Shown here piece after piece: positions 34,844-43,806 of a stretch of DNA of 64,000 nt; positions within the stretch are counted from its first letter, which is position 1, and every line of letters begins with the position of its first letter. Both the position numbers and the translations under genes were made by a program. Location of the stretch: the NCBI GenBank assembly GCA_963763135.1, contig CAVXNJ010000011.1, positions 124,001 through 188,000 on the forward strand, written 5' to 3'. This DNA is from JANMZO01 sp963763135. Lineage in GTDB: Bacteria > Actinomycetota > Acidimicrobiia > Acidimicrobiales > JANYDT01. Below the pieces are notes generated by a model that worked only from the letters and a program-made list of their open reading frames with translations, was not told the DNA's origin and searched no databases.

Positions 34844-35749
34844 ATGTCCGCCACCCCCTCAGCTATCAGCAACACCGCCACCGTCAAGGGCCCGAACCAC
34901 ACCGAAACATCACCCAGCCGTCGCGTCCGCATGGTGGCCGGAACGCTCGCCGCGGCAGCGATCATTTCGCTCGGCGCTGGTCGGTCGGCCCACGCCACCG
35001 AGCGAGCATCCGACCCGACGCCACTCCTCGGCCAGCTCACCTATTCGAAATCCGCCACGATGACCACGGCACAGTTCACCTTCGCCACTCAAGTGATGTT
35101 CAACGGTGCACGCATGACCCTTGACAACCACGCCCCGGGCGCCGGTGCCGCATGGAACAGCCCGTTCGTGCCCGACGGACTCCGGTTCGGTTTCTACAAC
35201 CAACCGACCCGCGAGTGGTACCTGCCCCAGAGCGTCGACGTTCCGACCGGTCTCACCTCCTTCATCGACGGCGTGAAGCTCACGGGTGCAGACGCCACGT
35301 GGCAGGGCGACGGCGTGGACCTCACGCTGAAGCTCAGCGAGGGCGCGCATGATGCGTTCCCCGCTTACTCGTTGATGCCGCCGGTTTTGATCCACGCCCC
35401 CGACTACGACGTCGCCCTGTCGAACATCACGGTCAAGGTGCATGTCGTGCCAGTCGTTGACGGTGTTGGACAACTGACCTTCAAAGTCGTCGGCTCACCC
35501 AACTTCTCGGGGCTTCGCAACACGTGCGTCTACTTCCCCCAGAACGGCGGGCCGAATATCTGCAACGTGCTCGATCGAATCTTCGGCACGCTCAAACCCG
35601 TGATCGAGGAACGCATCAAGACGGTGATGACCGACGCAACCACCCGCCAGCAGGCAGCTCCCTACTATGACTCGTTCGTGCCCTCGGCTGCCGTCGGCAA
35701 GTTCGTTGCGGTGTCCGTCAGTGGGGGCACCATCAAGCTTCTCTGGTAG
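34844..35749 (+). CDS. Secreted protein of unknown family
   Basis: A 301-residue exported protein. A basic N-terminus (SPSRRVRM) and hydrophobic segment (VAGTLAAAAIISLGAG) end in a signal cleavage region near AHA-TE. The mature part is beta-rich (QFTFATQVMFNGARMTLDNH, FGFYNQPTREWYLP). One disulfide may form between CVYF and NICN. Near the C-terminus, VIEERIKTVM is the segment duplicated as DNA at 24319. AAGGAG 6 nt before ATG 34844 is strong. Regulated probably by the divergent LAL protein. No known domain. Confidence 0.75.
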   Translation: MSATPSAISNTATVKGPNHTETSPSRRVRMVAGTLAAAAIISLGAGRSAHATERASDPTPLLGQLTYSKSATMTTAQFTFATQVMFNGARMTLDNHAPGAGAAWNSPFVPDGLRFGFYNQPTREWYLPQSVDVPTGLTSFIDGVKLTGADATWQGDGVDLTLKLSEGAHDAFPAYSLMPPVLIHAPDYDVALSNITVKVHVVPVVDGVGQLTFKVVGSPNFSGLRNTCVYFPQNGGPNICNVLDRIFGTLKPVIEERIKTVMTDATTRQQAAPYYDSFVPSAAVGKFVAVSVSGGTIKLLW

Positions 35750-35877
35750 CCAACCCTTCGGACGTCGCATCTGCGGGCCGGTGCCCTACGACGGAGGGGC
35801 ACCGACCCTTGCTGTGAACTTGAGAGCTGTCGTCGGTGTCCGTGTGGTGGCCGATGGTGAGGGCGGGAACAGTGCGT

Positions 35878-36380
35878 TCATGACACTCGCTGTGTCGTGT
35901 CTGTCGTGTCTGTCGTGTCTGTGTCGTCGTCTGTCGTGGCCCGGGCTCGCGCTGCGGCGTCGACGAGTCGGCCGATGATGTGGATGGCGGTTGTGCGGTC
36001 GGCGGGGTCGAGTTCGTGAAGGACCCGGTGGAGGAGGGCGTGTCGTGATGTGTTGATTGACGCGGCCATGTCGTGTCCGGTGTCGGTGAGTTGTAGGCGT
36101 TGAACGCGTCGGTCGTTGTCGTCTGGGGTCCGTTGGGCCCAGCCTCGATCGACGAGGATGGTGACGAGTTCGCTGATCGTTGCTCGGGCAAGTCCGAGGG
36201 TCCAGGCGAGGTCCTGTTGGCTGAGCCCGGGTGTGGTGTCGAGCACGGTTAGGCGTGCGCATGGGATGGGGGTAGTGGTTGTCCGCAGCGGGTTTCGTCG
36301 GCCTGGAGGAGGCCGAAGCTCCGGATGAGCGCGGTGAGGTTCGCCTCGGCAAGATGTCTTGAAGAATCAACTGCACACAA
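35878..36380 (-). pseudogene. MarR family regulator, frameshifted
   Basis: The C-terminal frame has the MarR winged helix: LSQQDLAWTLGLARATISE, then LVTILVDRGWAQRTPDDNDRR (wing), then HELDPADR. The N-terminal helix (ANLTALIRSFGLLQADETR) is in another frame just upstream, starting near a TTG at 36380. Deleting or adding one base near 36250-36262 joins them as ...SHA/RLTVLDTTPGLS. The C-terminal tail is TDTTDTT repeats. It is divergent from the rhodanese gene, which it may control. Confidence 0.75.
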
Positions 36381-36478
36381 ACTCACCGAATGGGTTGCGT
36401 CTCGCTCGGCAATTGCAGATGATCACGATGGGTTGTGAGCCGCTCTTAGCGGTTCACGGGGGACCCATAGGGGGACCG

Positions 36479-36973
36479 ATGGACGTAAAGCAGTGCGCCG
36501 AAACCCGACGCAGCATCGACATGGTCTTGGCTGAGGCCCGTGCTCGATTGCGGAGGCTGTCGGCCACCGACGCTTGGATAGCGGCTCAGCATCGGGCGGT
36601 GCTGATTGTCGATGTCCGTACGCCCACGGATCGGGCACGTGATGGTGTCATTCCTGGTTCGCTGCATTTGCCGCGCACGGTGTTGGAGTGGCGGGTTGAT
36701 CCGACCAGCGCTCGGGCCCATCCGGCTGTCGGTGGCTACGAGCGAGACCTGGTGCTGGTGTGCAACGAGGGCTATTCGTCGAGTCTTGCCGCGGTTGCGT
36801 TGCATGAGATCGGCTTCGTGACCGCGACCGACATCATCGATGGCATACGCGGTTGGGAGCTCGCCGGGCTCCCGCTGGTTGCCCCTGCCCCGCTTCCTTC
36901 AGGTGTTCGTGACGGCGACGGGCCGCCGGAACCGTGGTTGGGCGCGCCACTTGATTCCGTGCACGAAAGCTGA
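36479..36973 (+). CDS. Rhodanese-like sulfurtransferase
   Basis: A 164-residue single-domain rhodanese. VLIVDVRTPTDRARDGVIPG is the entry, then SLHLPRTVLEWRV, and LVLVCNEGYSSSLAAVAL carries the catalytic Cys in a CNEGYSS loop. It is the intact paralogue of the frameshifted rhodanese in the radical SAM operon (4604-5069), sharing the unusual PRTVLEWRV and CNEG[YF]SS segments. ATG 36479 follows a G-rich AGGGGG. The stop is 5 nt from the end of the convergent MFS gene. Confidence 0.85.
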   Translation: MDVKQCAETRRSIDMVLAEARARLRRLSATDAWIAAQHRAVLIVDVRTPTDRARDGVIPGSLHLPRTVLEWRVDPTSARAHPAVGGYERDLVLVCNEGYSSSLAAVALHEIGFVTATDIIDGIRGWELAGLPLVAPAPLPSGVRDGDGPPEPWLGAPLDSVHES

Positions 36974-36978
36974 CGGGG

Positions 36979-38262
36979 TCACACGCTTGCGTATGCGACG
37001 GTGCTGTCCTCGCGTGAATGTCTTGGGTGGGTTTCGTACATGCGGATTGCGGTGAGGAGGCCGGAGGCGGCGGTGAGTGCGGCGACGGCGTAGATGGCGG
37101 CAGGGATGGAGATGAGGTCGGCGAGAATGCCGGCGAGGAGGGCGCCGATGGCGAAGCCGCCGTCGCGCCAGAGTCGGTAGACGCCAACGGACCGGGCCCG
37201 CCAAGCAGGGTGGGCGACGTCGCCGATGGCGGCGAGGAGGGTGGGGTAGACCATGGCGGTTCCGGCGCCGAGGACCATTGCGCCGAGGGCCCAGGCGGCG
37301 AAGCTATGTGTGCTTGCTATTGCGGCGAGGGCGAGGCCTTGGGTGATCATGCCGCCGACGATGAGGGGTTTGCGGCCGATGCGGTCCGAGAGGCCGCCGG
37401 TGTAGAGCTGGCCGAGTCCCCAGACGGCGGGGTAGAGGGCGGCGAGGATGCCGATGCGTCCGATGGAGAGGCCGGCGTTGGCGAAGAAGATGGGGAACAG
37501 GCCCCAGGCGAGGCCGTCGTTGAGGTTGTTGACGAGCCCGGCTTGCGAGCATGACGACAGTGCTTTGTCGTGGAACGAGGTGAGTTTGAAGATCTGTCCG
37601 GTGCTGAGTGCGTCGTGGTGGGCACCGCTGATGGGGGTGTGGTTGGCGGCTTCGTGGCGGGCGTGGCCGCGGGTTTCTTTGACGACGAGCGTGGAGAGGG
37701 TGAGGCCGAGGCCGGCGTAGGCGAGGCCGAGGAAGAACGGTTCGGGTCGTAGTCCGGCGTGTTCGGCGATGTAGCCGGTGGCGAGAGCGGTGACGGCGAC
37801 GGCGCCGTAGCCGGCGGCTTCGTTGAGTCCCATGGCGAACCCGCGGCGGGCGGGGCCGACGAGGTCGATTTTCATGATGACGGTCGTGGACCAGGTGAGT
37901 CCCTGGTTGATGCCGAGCAGGACGTTGGCGAACACGATCCACCCCCAGGTCGGTGCCCACATGAGCAGGAGAGGGATTGGTGCGCCGATGATCCATCCGG
38001 TTACGAGGACGGGTTTGCGGCCGTAGCGGTCTGACAGGGTGCCGGCGAAGAAGTTGGTGCCGGCCTTCACGGCGCCGAACGCGACGATGAACGTGAGTGT
38101 GGCGGTGAACGCGGTAAGTCCGAACTCCTGCTTGGCGAGCAGGGGGAGGACGGTTCGTTCCTGGCCGATCATTCCGCCGACGAGTGCGTTGACGCCGACG
38201 AGGAGCGAGAACTGTGCGAGGTTTTCCTTGAGCCCGAGGCGCAGGGTGGAAGGTTCGTTCAC
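36979..38262 (-). CDS. Major facilitator superfamily transporter
   Basis: A 427-residue, 12-helix MFS protein. GTLSDRYGRKPVLVTGW (loop 2-3 signature) and GGLSDRIGRKPLIVGG (loop 8-9) are both present. Central loop carries His and Ala-rich sequence (HARHEAANHTPISGAHHD), possibly metal or anion related. It is divergent from an ArsR-rhodanese gene whose operators lie 120-180 nt upstream of this start, so that regulator probably controls it. The neighbouring sulfurtransferases suggest an oxyanion or sulfur/metalloid compound as substrate, by inference. Confidence 0.85.
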   Translation of the reverse strand: MNEPSTLRLGLKENLAQFSLLVGVNALVGGMIGQERTVLPLLAKQEFGLTAFTATLTFIVAFGAVKAGTNFFAGTLSDRYGRKPVLVTGWIIGAPIPLLLMWAPTWGWIVFANVLLGINQGLTWSTTVIMKIDLVGPARRGFAMGLNEAAGYGAVAVTALATGYIAEHAGLRPEPFFLGLAYAGLGLTLSTLVVKETRGHARHEAANHTPISGAHHDALSTGQIFKLTSFHDKALSSCSQAGLVNNLNDGLAWGLFPIFFANAGLSIGRIGILAALYPAVWGLGQLYTGGLSDRIGRKPLIVGGMITQGLALAAIASTHSFAAWALGAMVLGAGTAMVYPTLLAAIGDVAHPAWRARSVGVYRLWRDGGFAIGALLAGILADLISIPAAIYAVAALTAASGLLTAIRMYETHPRHSREDSTVAYASV

Positions 38263-38380
38263 GGCTGGACCGCGAGCGCCCGGCCGGTGGTGGTTGCCCA
38301 GTCGTCCGGGTCTACAACGTAGGACGAGTGTCCGAGGCCCTCGTCGACGAACTCATGTACTCGCATACCGTCCAACTCTC

Positions 38381-38439
38381 TTCAAAGAAGTCCTTGAATA
38401 GTGTGACGCGCTCTCGTATCTTGTCAAGTAACTCTTTGA
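38381..38439. promoter_or_regulatory. Twin ArsR-type operators (TCAA-N8-TTGA)
   Basis: Two inverted repeats, 38381-38398 (TTCAA-N8-TTGAA) and 38424-38439 (TCAA-N8-TTGA), have centres 42 bp apart, four helical turns. Both carry TTGAATAG at the right end. They lie between the divergent MFS and ArsR-rhodanese genes and should bind the latter protein. Confidence 0.65.
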
Positions 38440-38456
38440 ATAGAAGGTGGGTCGGT

Positions 38457-39140
38457 ATGGGGAAGCGGGAAGCAAAGGATGCGATGTTCGACGGGTTTGC
38501 CGAGGTGGCCAGGTCGTTGGCGAACGGCCGTCGGGCCGAGCTGATCGACGTGCTGGCCCAGGGAGAACGGCACGTGGAAGAACTCGCGGAGGAGATCAGC
38601 CAGAGCGTGGCGAACACGTCGTTCCATCTCCGGGCCCTAGCGGCGTCGGGTCTGGTCGTGACCCGACGGGATAAGAATCGGGTGTACTACCGGTTGGCGT
38701 CGGAACGGGTGGTGGAACTCTGGACAGCGTTGCGTGATGTAGCCGCCGCTCATCACGCCGAACTCGAAGCCCTCACGACGGCATACCTGGGCGCCCGCAA
38801 CGCCCTGGACGAGGTGAGTCGAGCCGAGCTGCTCGAGCGAATCACGGCCGGCGATGTGATCGTGCTCGACGTCCGGCCAGCTGCTGAGTACTCAGCCGGT
38901 CACATCGCCGGAGCCCGCTCGATCCCGGTCGGACGGCTGGCCAAGGAGTTGCGTTCGTTGCCCGCCGATGTTGAGGTCGTCGCCTATTGCCGCGGACCAT
39001 ATTGCGTCATGGCCGACGATGCGGTGCGCCTGTTGCGTCGCCGCGGACGCAGCGCCCGCCGCCTCGCCGACGGGTTCCCGGAATGGCGCCACGCTCGCCT
39101 CCCCGTCCACGCCGACCCCAGTCATGTCGCCGCAACGTAG
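38457..39140 (+). CDS. ArsR regulator fused to a rhodanese domain
   Basis: A 227-residue fusion. Residues 1-100 form an ArsR winged helix (HVEELAEEISQSVANTSFHL, then RALAASGLVVTRRDKNRVYYRL). Residues 120-215 form a rhodanese domain (VIVLDVRPAAEYSAGHIAGA, active site VVAYCRGPYCVMADDAV, so CRGPYC with the catalytic Cys and a second Cys five residues on). Such ArsR-rhodanese proteins sense reactive sulfur or metalloid stress through the domain cysteines. Start ATG 38457, 18 nt after the second operator. Divergent to MFS; probable autoregulator. Confidence 0.87.
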   Translation: MGKREAKDAMFDGFAEVARSLANGRRAELIDVLAQGERHVEELAEEISQSVANTSFHLRALAASGLVVTRRDKNRVYYRLASERVVELWTALRDVAAAHHAELEALTTAYLGARNALDEVSRAELLERITAGDVIVLDVRPAAEYSAGHIAGARSIPVGRLAKELRSLPADVEVVAYCRGPYCVMADDAVRLLRRRGRSARRLADGFPEWRHARLPVHADPSHVAAT

Positions 39141-39141
39141 G

Positions 39142-39627
39142 TCAGCAGAGGTTTAACGCGAAGTACAAGACACCGTCGGTGGGCTTGTCGACGTAGGGCT
39201 CAACTTCGTTGAAGCCGAGCGATCGATAGAGGGCCTTGGCATGGACCATGGTCGGCAGCGTCGTCAACACGACACGCTCAAGCCCGAGTCCTCGCGCTTG
39301 GTCGATCACCGTTTCGGTGAGACGTCGACCGAGACCGCTGGTCCGTTGCCCGGGCGTTACGTAGAGGCGGCGGATCTCACCGACCGGCCCGGTGGCGAGC
39401 AGTGCGACAACCCCGATCGCGGTGCCGGTGTCGTCGAAGGCGAGCACGATGTTGCTCGGTGCGGCGTAGAACGAACGGAGCTGCACGAGCTCCGCGGCGA
39501 TATCATCGAATCAAGCGCAGATCTCGGCGTCTGACGCGAACTCGGCCACCGCTCGCTGGTAGGCCCCGAACAGGCGACGCACCAGGGCGTAATGCTGATC
39601 GGACGTGACGTTGACGACAGACTCCAT
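39142..39627 (-). CDS. GNAT N-acetyltransferase with in-frame UGA (possible selenoprotein)
   Basis: A 161-codon GNAT frame from ATG 39627 containing one TGA (39511-39513) after SDAEICA and before FDDIAAEL. Downstream is the acetyl-CoA fold: VGEIRRLYVTPGQRTSGLGR (RxxGxG-type pyrophosphate loop), then VIDQARGLGLERVVLTT and ALYRSLGFNEVEPY. Both sides are required for a full-length GNAT (the N-terminal helices lie before the TGA), and no frame change is needed. A 7-bp hairpin with loop CGTGC follows 16 nt after the UGA. It could be selenocysteine, or a nonsense mutation with the ORF restarting at GTG 39486. The stop lies 2 nt from the convergent ArsR-rhodanese stop. Confidence 0.7.
39476..39494 (-). 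other. Possible SECIS hairpin after UGA 39511
   Basis: On the minus strand, CGGAGCT pairs perfectly with AGCTCCG around loop CGTGC. The loop begins 23 nt after the UGA and has G at its second position. The loop is nearly the same as in the hairpin at 6595-6636 (CGTGT). Confidence 0.45.
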
Positions 39628-40045
39628 GCCGGCAACCTACCGGCCACCATCAGGTGGGGCGGGGACGTCCGTCGCCCGGAGTGGCGGTGTGATCGTGATG
39701 CCGGTCAGCTGGCGAAGGCGCCGTTGCATCGCCACGGCTGTGGTTTCGAACGGATGTCCGGGTCCCACGACGCCGTCAGCGTGCAGTCGGCCGTGTGTGA
39801 GTTCGGCGAGGCAGCGACCGTGTGGAGTGCTTCCCACCGGTCCACCGCTGTTTCCGCCGCTGGCGCTCAGCTCCTTAAGTCCCTTTCGCAATCGGTCTAG
39901 CGCACCCGAGCGGTCTAGCACACCCATTCGGGACCACCCGGTGGTCCCATTCCTTGAAGCTATGTATGCATACGAAACTGCGTACTCATCCTTTGCAGAA
40001 AGCCGCGAGACTGCGAGCCGTATCCCGGTGGAGCGCCCCGCCCGG
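39628..40045. other. Intergenic region with a strong palindrome
   Basis: No confident gene. GGGACCACC-C-GGTGGTCCC at 39930-39948 is a perfect 9-bp inverted repeat about 100 nt after the acyl-CoA dehydrogenase stop (minus strand) and may act as its terminator, although no T tract follows. A minus-strand frame (LRQLTGITITPPL region) is too short to assign. Confidence 0.45.
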
Positions 40046-41290
40046 TTAGCGCACCGGCGGCTCCTTGGGCAGGCCCAGCACGCGCTCGCCGAGGATGTTG
40101 CGCTGGATCTCGTCGGTTCCACCGGCGATCCGGAGTCCGGGAGCCGAGCACAGGAACTGCGACCAGCTGTAGGTGCCCCAGGCTCCGGTGTCGGCCTGCA
40201 TCAGGGGACCCATGATCGAACCGGCCAGGTCGGCGAGACGCCCGTTCTGGCGTGAGCCGATGAGCTTCACGATGGAACCCTCGGCGCCCCGCTCCTTCCC
40301 GGCCGCCACCTGGGCCTCAGCCCGCATGGTGAGGAACTCGATGAGCCGCTGGTAGGTGTATGCCGTGGCCAAGCGTTGGCGAGTCGTTCCCTCGCCGCTG
40401 ACACCGAAGTGACGGGCCATCTCGATGAGCACCTGCACCGGGTCGTTGGTGCGCGACTTGCCCGATCCCACCGAAGCGCGTTCCGACATCAGCGTGGTCA
40501 GCACGGCGCGCCAACCCCCGCCTGGGTCCCCCACGCGGTTGTCGTCGGCCACCCGCACATCGGTGAGGAACACCTCGTTGAACTCGGCCCCGCCGTTCAT
40601 CTGCTTCAGCGGACGCACATCGACGCCCGGGGTGTCCATGGGGACCAGGAACATGGTGATGCCCTGATGCTTGGGAACGTCGGGGTCGGTGCGGGCCATG
40701 AGCTGGCCGATGTCGGCCTTGTGTGCGTAGGAGTTCCAGACCTTCTGGCCGTTCACCACCCACTCGTCACCGTCGCGCACGGCCTTGGTGCTGAGTCCCG
40801 CAAGGTCGCTGCCGCCCTGCGGCTCGCTCAGGAGTTGCGAGCACAGCAGTTCGCCGCGGTAGATCCGCCGAAGGTACCGCTTCTTCAGGTCCTCGCTGCC
40901 GTGCGCCTGCACCGCGGGCGCCACCATCTCCCACGCCACCTGCCATGCGCTCTGGTCCGGGACGACGTAGTCCGCTTCCAGTCCGCGGTAGATGGCATCG
41001 AGCTCGGGGTGGCGACCACCCCCTCCGTACTCGGTGGGCCCGCCGAGCCAACCAAACCCCGCATCGAACACCCTGGCGCGCCACGAGCGGGCCTCGGCGA
41101 GTCGGGTGTCCTCGTCATCACCTTGCTCGGCGCGAAGGAGGCGGATGTCATCGGGTCCTCTGCCCCAGGTGAACTCCTCCTTCGGCGGCCGCGCCTCTGC
41201 ATTGGCACTGAGCCACGCCGTTGCTTCCGCTACGAAGGCCTGGCGCTCCTCATCGCTGAGCTCCGCCCTGTTGTTTCCACTCGTGTCCAT
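40046..41290 (-). CDS. Acyl-CoA dehydrogenase
   Basis: A 414-residue flavoprotein. LCSQLLSEPQGGSDLAGLST, then VVNGQKVWNSYAHKADIGQLMART, is the FAD and substrate-binding middle domain. The C-terminal APGLRIAGGTDEIQRNILGER matches the family ending (QxxGGxGxxxE region). The N-terminal helical domain includes LGGPTEYGGGG. No catalytic Glu at the MCAD 376 position can be confirmed by eye. Start ATG 41290 (MDTSGNNRAEL) with GGAG 5 nt upstream. First gene downstream of the CaiB fusion on the same strand; part of a CoA-thioester catabolic cluster. Confidence 0.87.
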   Translation of the reverse strand: MDTSGNNRAELSDEERQAFVAEATAWLSANAEARPPKEEFTWGRGPDDIRLLRAEQGDDEDTRLAEARSWRARVFDAGFGWLGGPTEYGGGGRHPELDAIYRGLEADYVVPDQSAWQVAWEMVAPAVQAHGSEDLKKRYLRRIYRGELLCSQLLSEPQGGSDLAGLSTKAVRDGDEWVVNGQKVWNSYAHKADIGQLMARTDPDVPKHQGITMFLVPMDTPGVDVRPLKQMNGGAEFNEVFLTDVRVADDNRVGDPGGGWRAVLTTLMSERASVGSGKSRTNDPVQVLIEMARHFGVSGEGTTRQRLATAYTYQRLIEFLTMRAEAQVAAGKERGAEGSIVKLIGSRQNGRLADLAGSIMGPLMQADTGAWGTYSWSQFLCSAPGLRIAGGTDEIQRNILGERVLGLPKEPPVR

Positions 41291-41352
41291 TGGTCTCCTT
41301 CTGATCGTTCGCGTACTCAACGGTGAATCGTTGCTGCCGGCCAGCAGCAGGG

Positions 41353-43795
41353 TCAGCGCAGGACGCCGGCCGCCGCCAGCTCGTCGATGGCCTCGGGGCT
41401 CAGCCCGAGCCAATCGGTGAGCACGGCACGGGTGTCCGCCCCCAGACATGGCGCGCCGGTGTCGGTCACCATGGGGGAGCGCGATGCCCGCCACGGTGGA
41501 CCGCACAGCGGACGGTCTCCCACCTCAGGATGGGGAAAGTGCACGAACAACCCACGTCCGAGCTGGCGTGAGTCGTGGAACGCTCCATCGATGTGCAGGA
41601 CCGCTTCGGCCGGCACTCCCGCCTGTTGCAGGGCTGTGGCGGCGGTCCGGGGGTCCAGCGGGGCGCTCCAGCTGCTGATCCATCCGTCGAGCTCGTCGGC
41701 ATGGTCCCGGCGCGAGCCGAGCGTGCGGAATCGAGCGTCGTGCGCGAGTTCCGGATGACCGATCACGCGGCACAGCGCTGCGAACTGCTCAGTCGGACTC
41801 GATCGCGACGGCAACCCATTCGTAGTCTCCGGTGCAGCGGTACACGTCGTGCGGCGCCCGCAGTTCGTCGCGGTTGCCTTCGACGGGTGGACCGTCGCCG
41901 GTGACGCCCTGATAGAGGATGGGCCACGGGAACGCCGCCACGGAGGCTTCGAGCATGGAACACTCCACCCGCTCTCCGATTCCGGTGACCTGCGCCCGCA
42001 GCACGGCAGCAACCGTGGCGATGGCGGCATGCACCCCAGCGGTGGGATCGGGCAACGACATCACGAAGTCCGTGGGGCCTCCACCGGGGGCACCGTTGGA
42101 CGACGCCACGCCCGACAGTGCGTCGATGAGCGATCCGTAGGCCATGTGATCGGAATACGGTCCGCTTTCTCCGAAGCCCGTCATGGACACCGCAACGATG
42201 CGCGGGTTCAGCCGACGCAGCTCCTCATAGGAGAATCCGAGCCGTGCCAGAGCTCCCACGCTCATGTTGTCGATCACCACGTCGGCCCGCTCCAGCATCT
42301 CTCGTAGCACCTGGCGTCCCTGCGCGCTCTTCAGATCGAGGAGCATGCTCTTCTTGCCGAGGTTGTACTGGTTGAAGTAACCCGAGCGGTTGGGCCCGGG
42401 CTGCTGATCCAGCCACGGCCCCAGCAAGCGCGTCACGTCCGGCCGTGACGACGACTCCACCTTCACCACCTCTGCTCCGAGATGGGCCAGTTGCATGGCC
42501 GCACACGGTCCGGCCCAGACCCAGGTCAAGTCGACGACCCGGAGCCCCGCGAGCGGACCTCTACCGGCCGTACGGGGATCGTGCGGTGGGGGCGGCTCGA
42601 CCGGGCGAACGGGCCATACCGGCGCACTGCCGTCTCCGGCGGAACCACGCCGCGGAGCGTGAAGACCGGTGAGCGGTTCGGTCCGCTGGTAGCGCCAGCC
42701 GGGAACCGGAATGAGCACGTCCTGCGATGAGCCGCCCGGGTCCACGGTGATCGTGCGATAGCTGTTGCGCTGCAGCGCGTGATCCCACGTGAACAGATCG
42801 GCGGCGGTATGGATGCGGGCTGCCGCCACCCCTCCTTCGTGACAAGCAGCGAGAAAGTCGCCGACGTTCCACTCCGCGAGAGCCGGTTCGAGGAACAGGT
42901 CCAGCGCATCGGCTGCTTCGATGCGCTCGGCCGTGGTTGCGAAGATCTCCATCTGCGCCCATTCCGGGTTGCCCAGGATCTTGCCCGATGCGAGCCACTG
43001 GCGGTCCTCGGTGACCTGGAGGAGCACCATGCCGTCACGGCACTGGAAGAAGCCCCAAGGCTCCACGCCACGACGGCCCTCGTGCGATGCGACGAGGCCG
43101 GTGTACGAATACGTGGGGAACGCCGTAGCCATGATGGAGATGGCCACGGCTTGCGCCGATACATCGATCCGCTGGCCTGTTCCACTGCGCAAGCGCTCCG
43201 TCAGAGCACCCAGGACTCCCAGTGCGGCGGCCGCTCCCGAATGCACCATGGACAGTTCGCCCCGGTAGCGCAGCGGCGTGGCATCGTGATCACCGGGAGC
43301 CGTGGCGTTGACGGACAGCAGGCCGCCGGCCGCCAATGCCATTAGGTCGCTGGTGCGGTGCGGCGGCTGCAGGCCGACGCGCCCGAAGGTGGAGATGTCG
43401 GCGACCACCAGTCCGGGATTGTGCGCACACGCACGCTCCAGGCCGGCGTCGTCGATCCAGTCCCGTCCGTCGACGGTGGAGCGCAGCACGACGTCGGCGT
43501 CTGAGGCCAGAGCGGTGAGCCTCGCCGCCGCGGCGGGGTCCGTGAGGTCGAGCATCACGGATCGCTTCCCGGCCGCAAAGCAGGCGAAGGCGGCGCTGCG
43601 CTCCCCGAGGTCGCCATCAGCGAGGAGCGGACCGGTCCTCCGCAGTGGATGACCGTCATTCGTCTCGATCACCACGACATCCGCGCCCAGGTCGGCCAGG
43701 ATCCGTCCTGCGTACGCGGACGCCGTGGAATCACCGCACTCCAGGACGCGCACACCGTGCAGAGGAAGTCCTGCAGTGAACGGCTGAGGTGCCAT
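41353..43795 (-). pseudogene. Fused double-domain CoA-transferase (CaiB/BaiF, class III), frameshifted
   Basis: About 814 codons. The first CaiB domain is GVRVLECGDSTASAYAGRILADLGADVV; a second complete one begins at LAGLRVVDLTWVWAGPCAAMQLAHLGAEVVK. Catalytic-Asp region of the second domain: SLPDPTAGVHAAIATVAA. The frame breaks near 41791: YEWVAVAIES lies in one frame and EQFAALCRVIGHPELAHDARF, then GLSPEAIDELAAAGVL, in the next. One extra base separates them. Such CoA transferases swap CoA between acyl acids. The stop is 11 nt before the HpaB-like gene's end. Frameshift may be error. Confidence 0.85.
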
Positions 43796-43806
43796 GAGCA
43801 GGTGCG

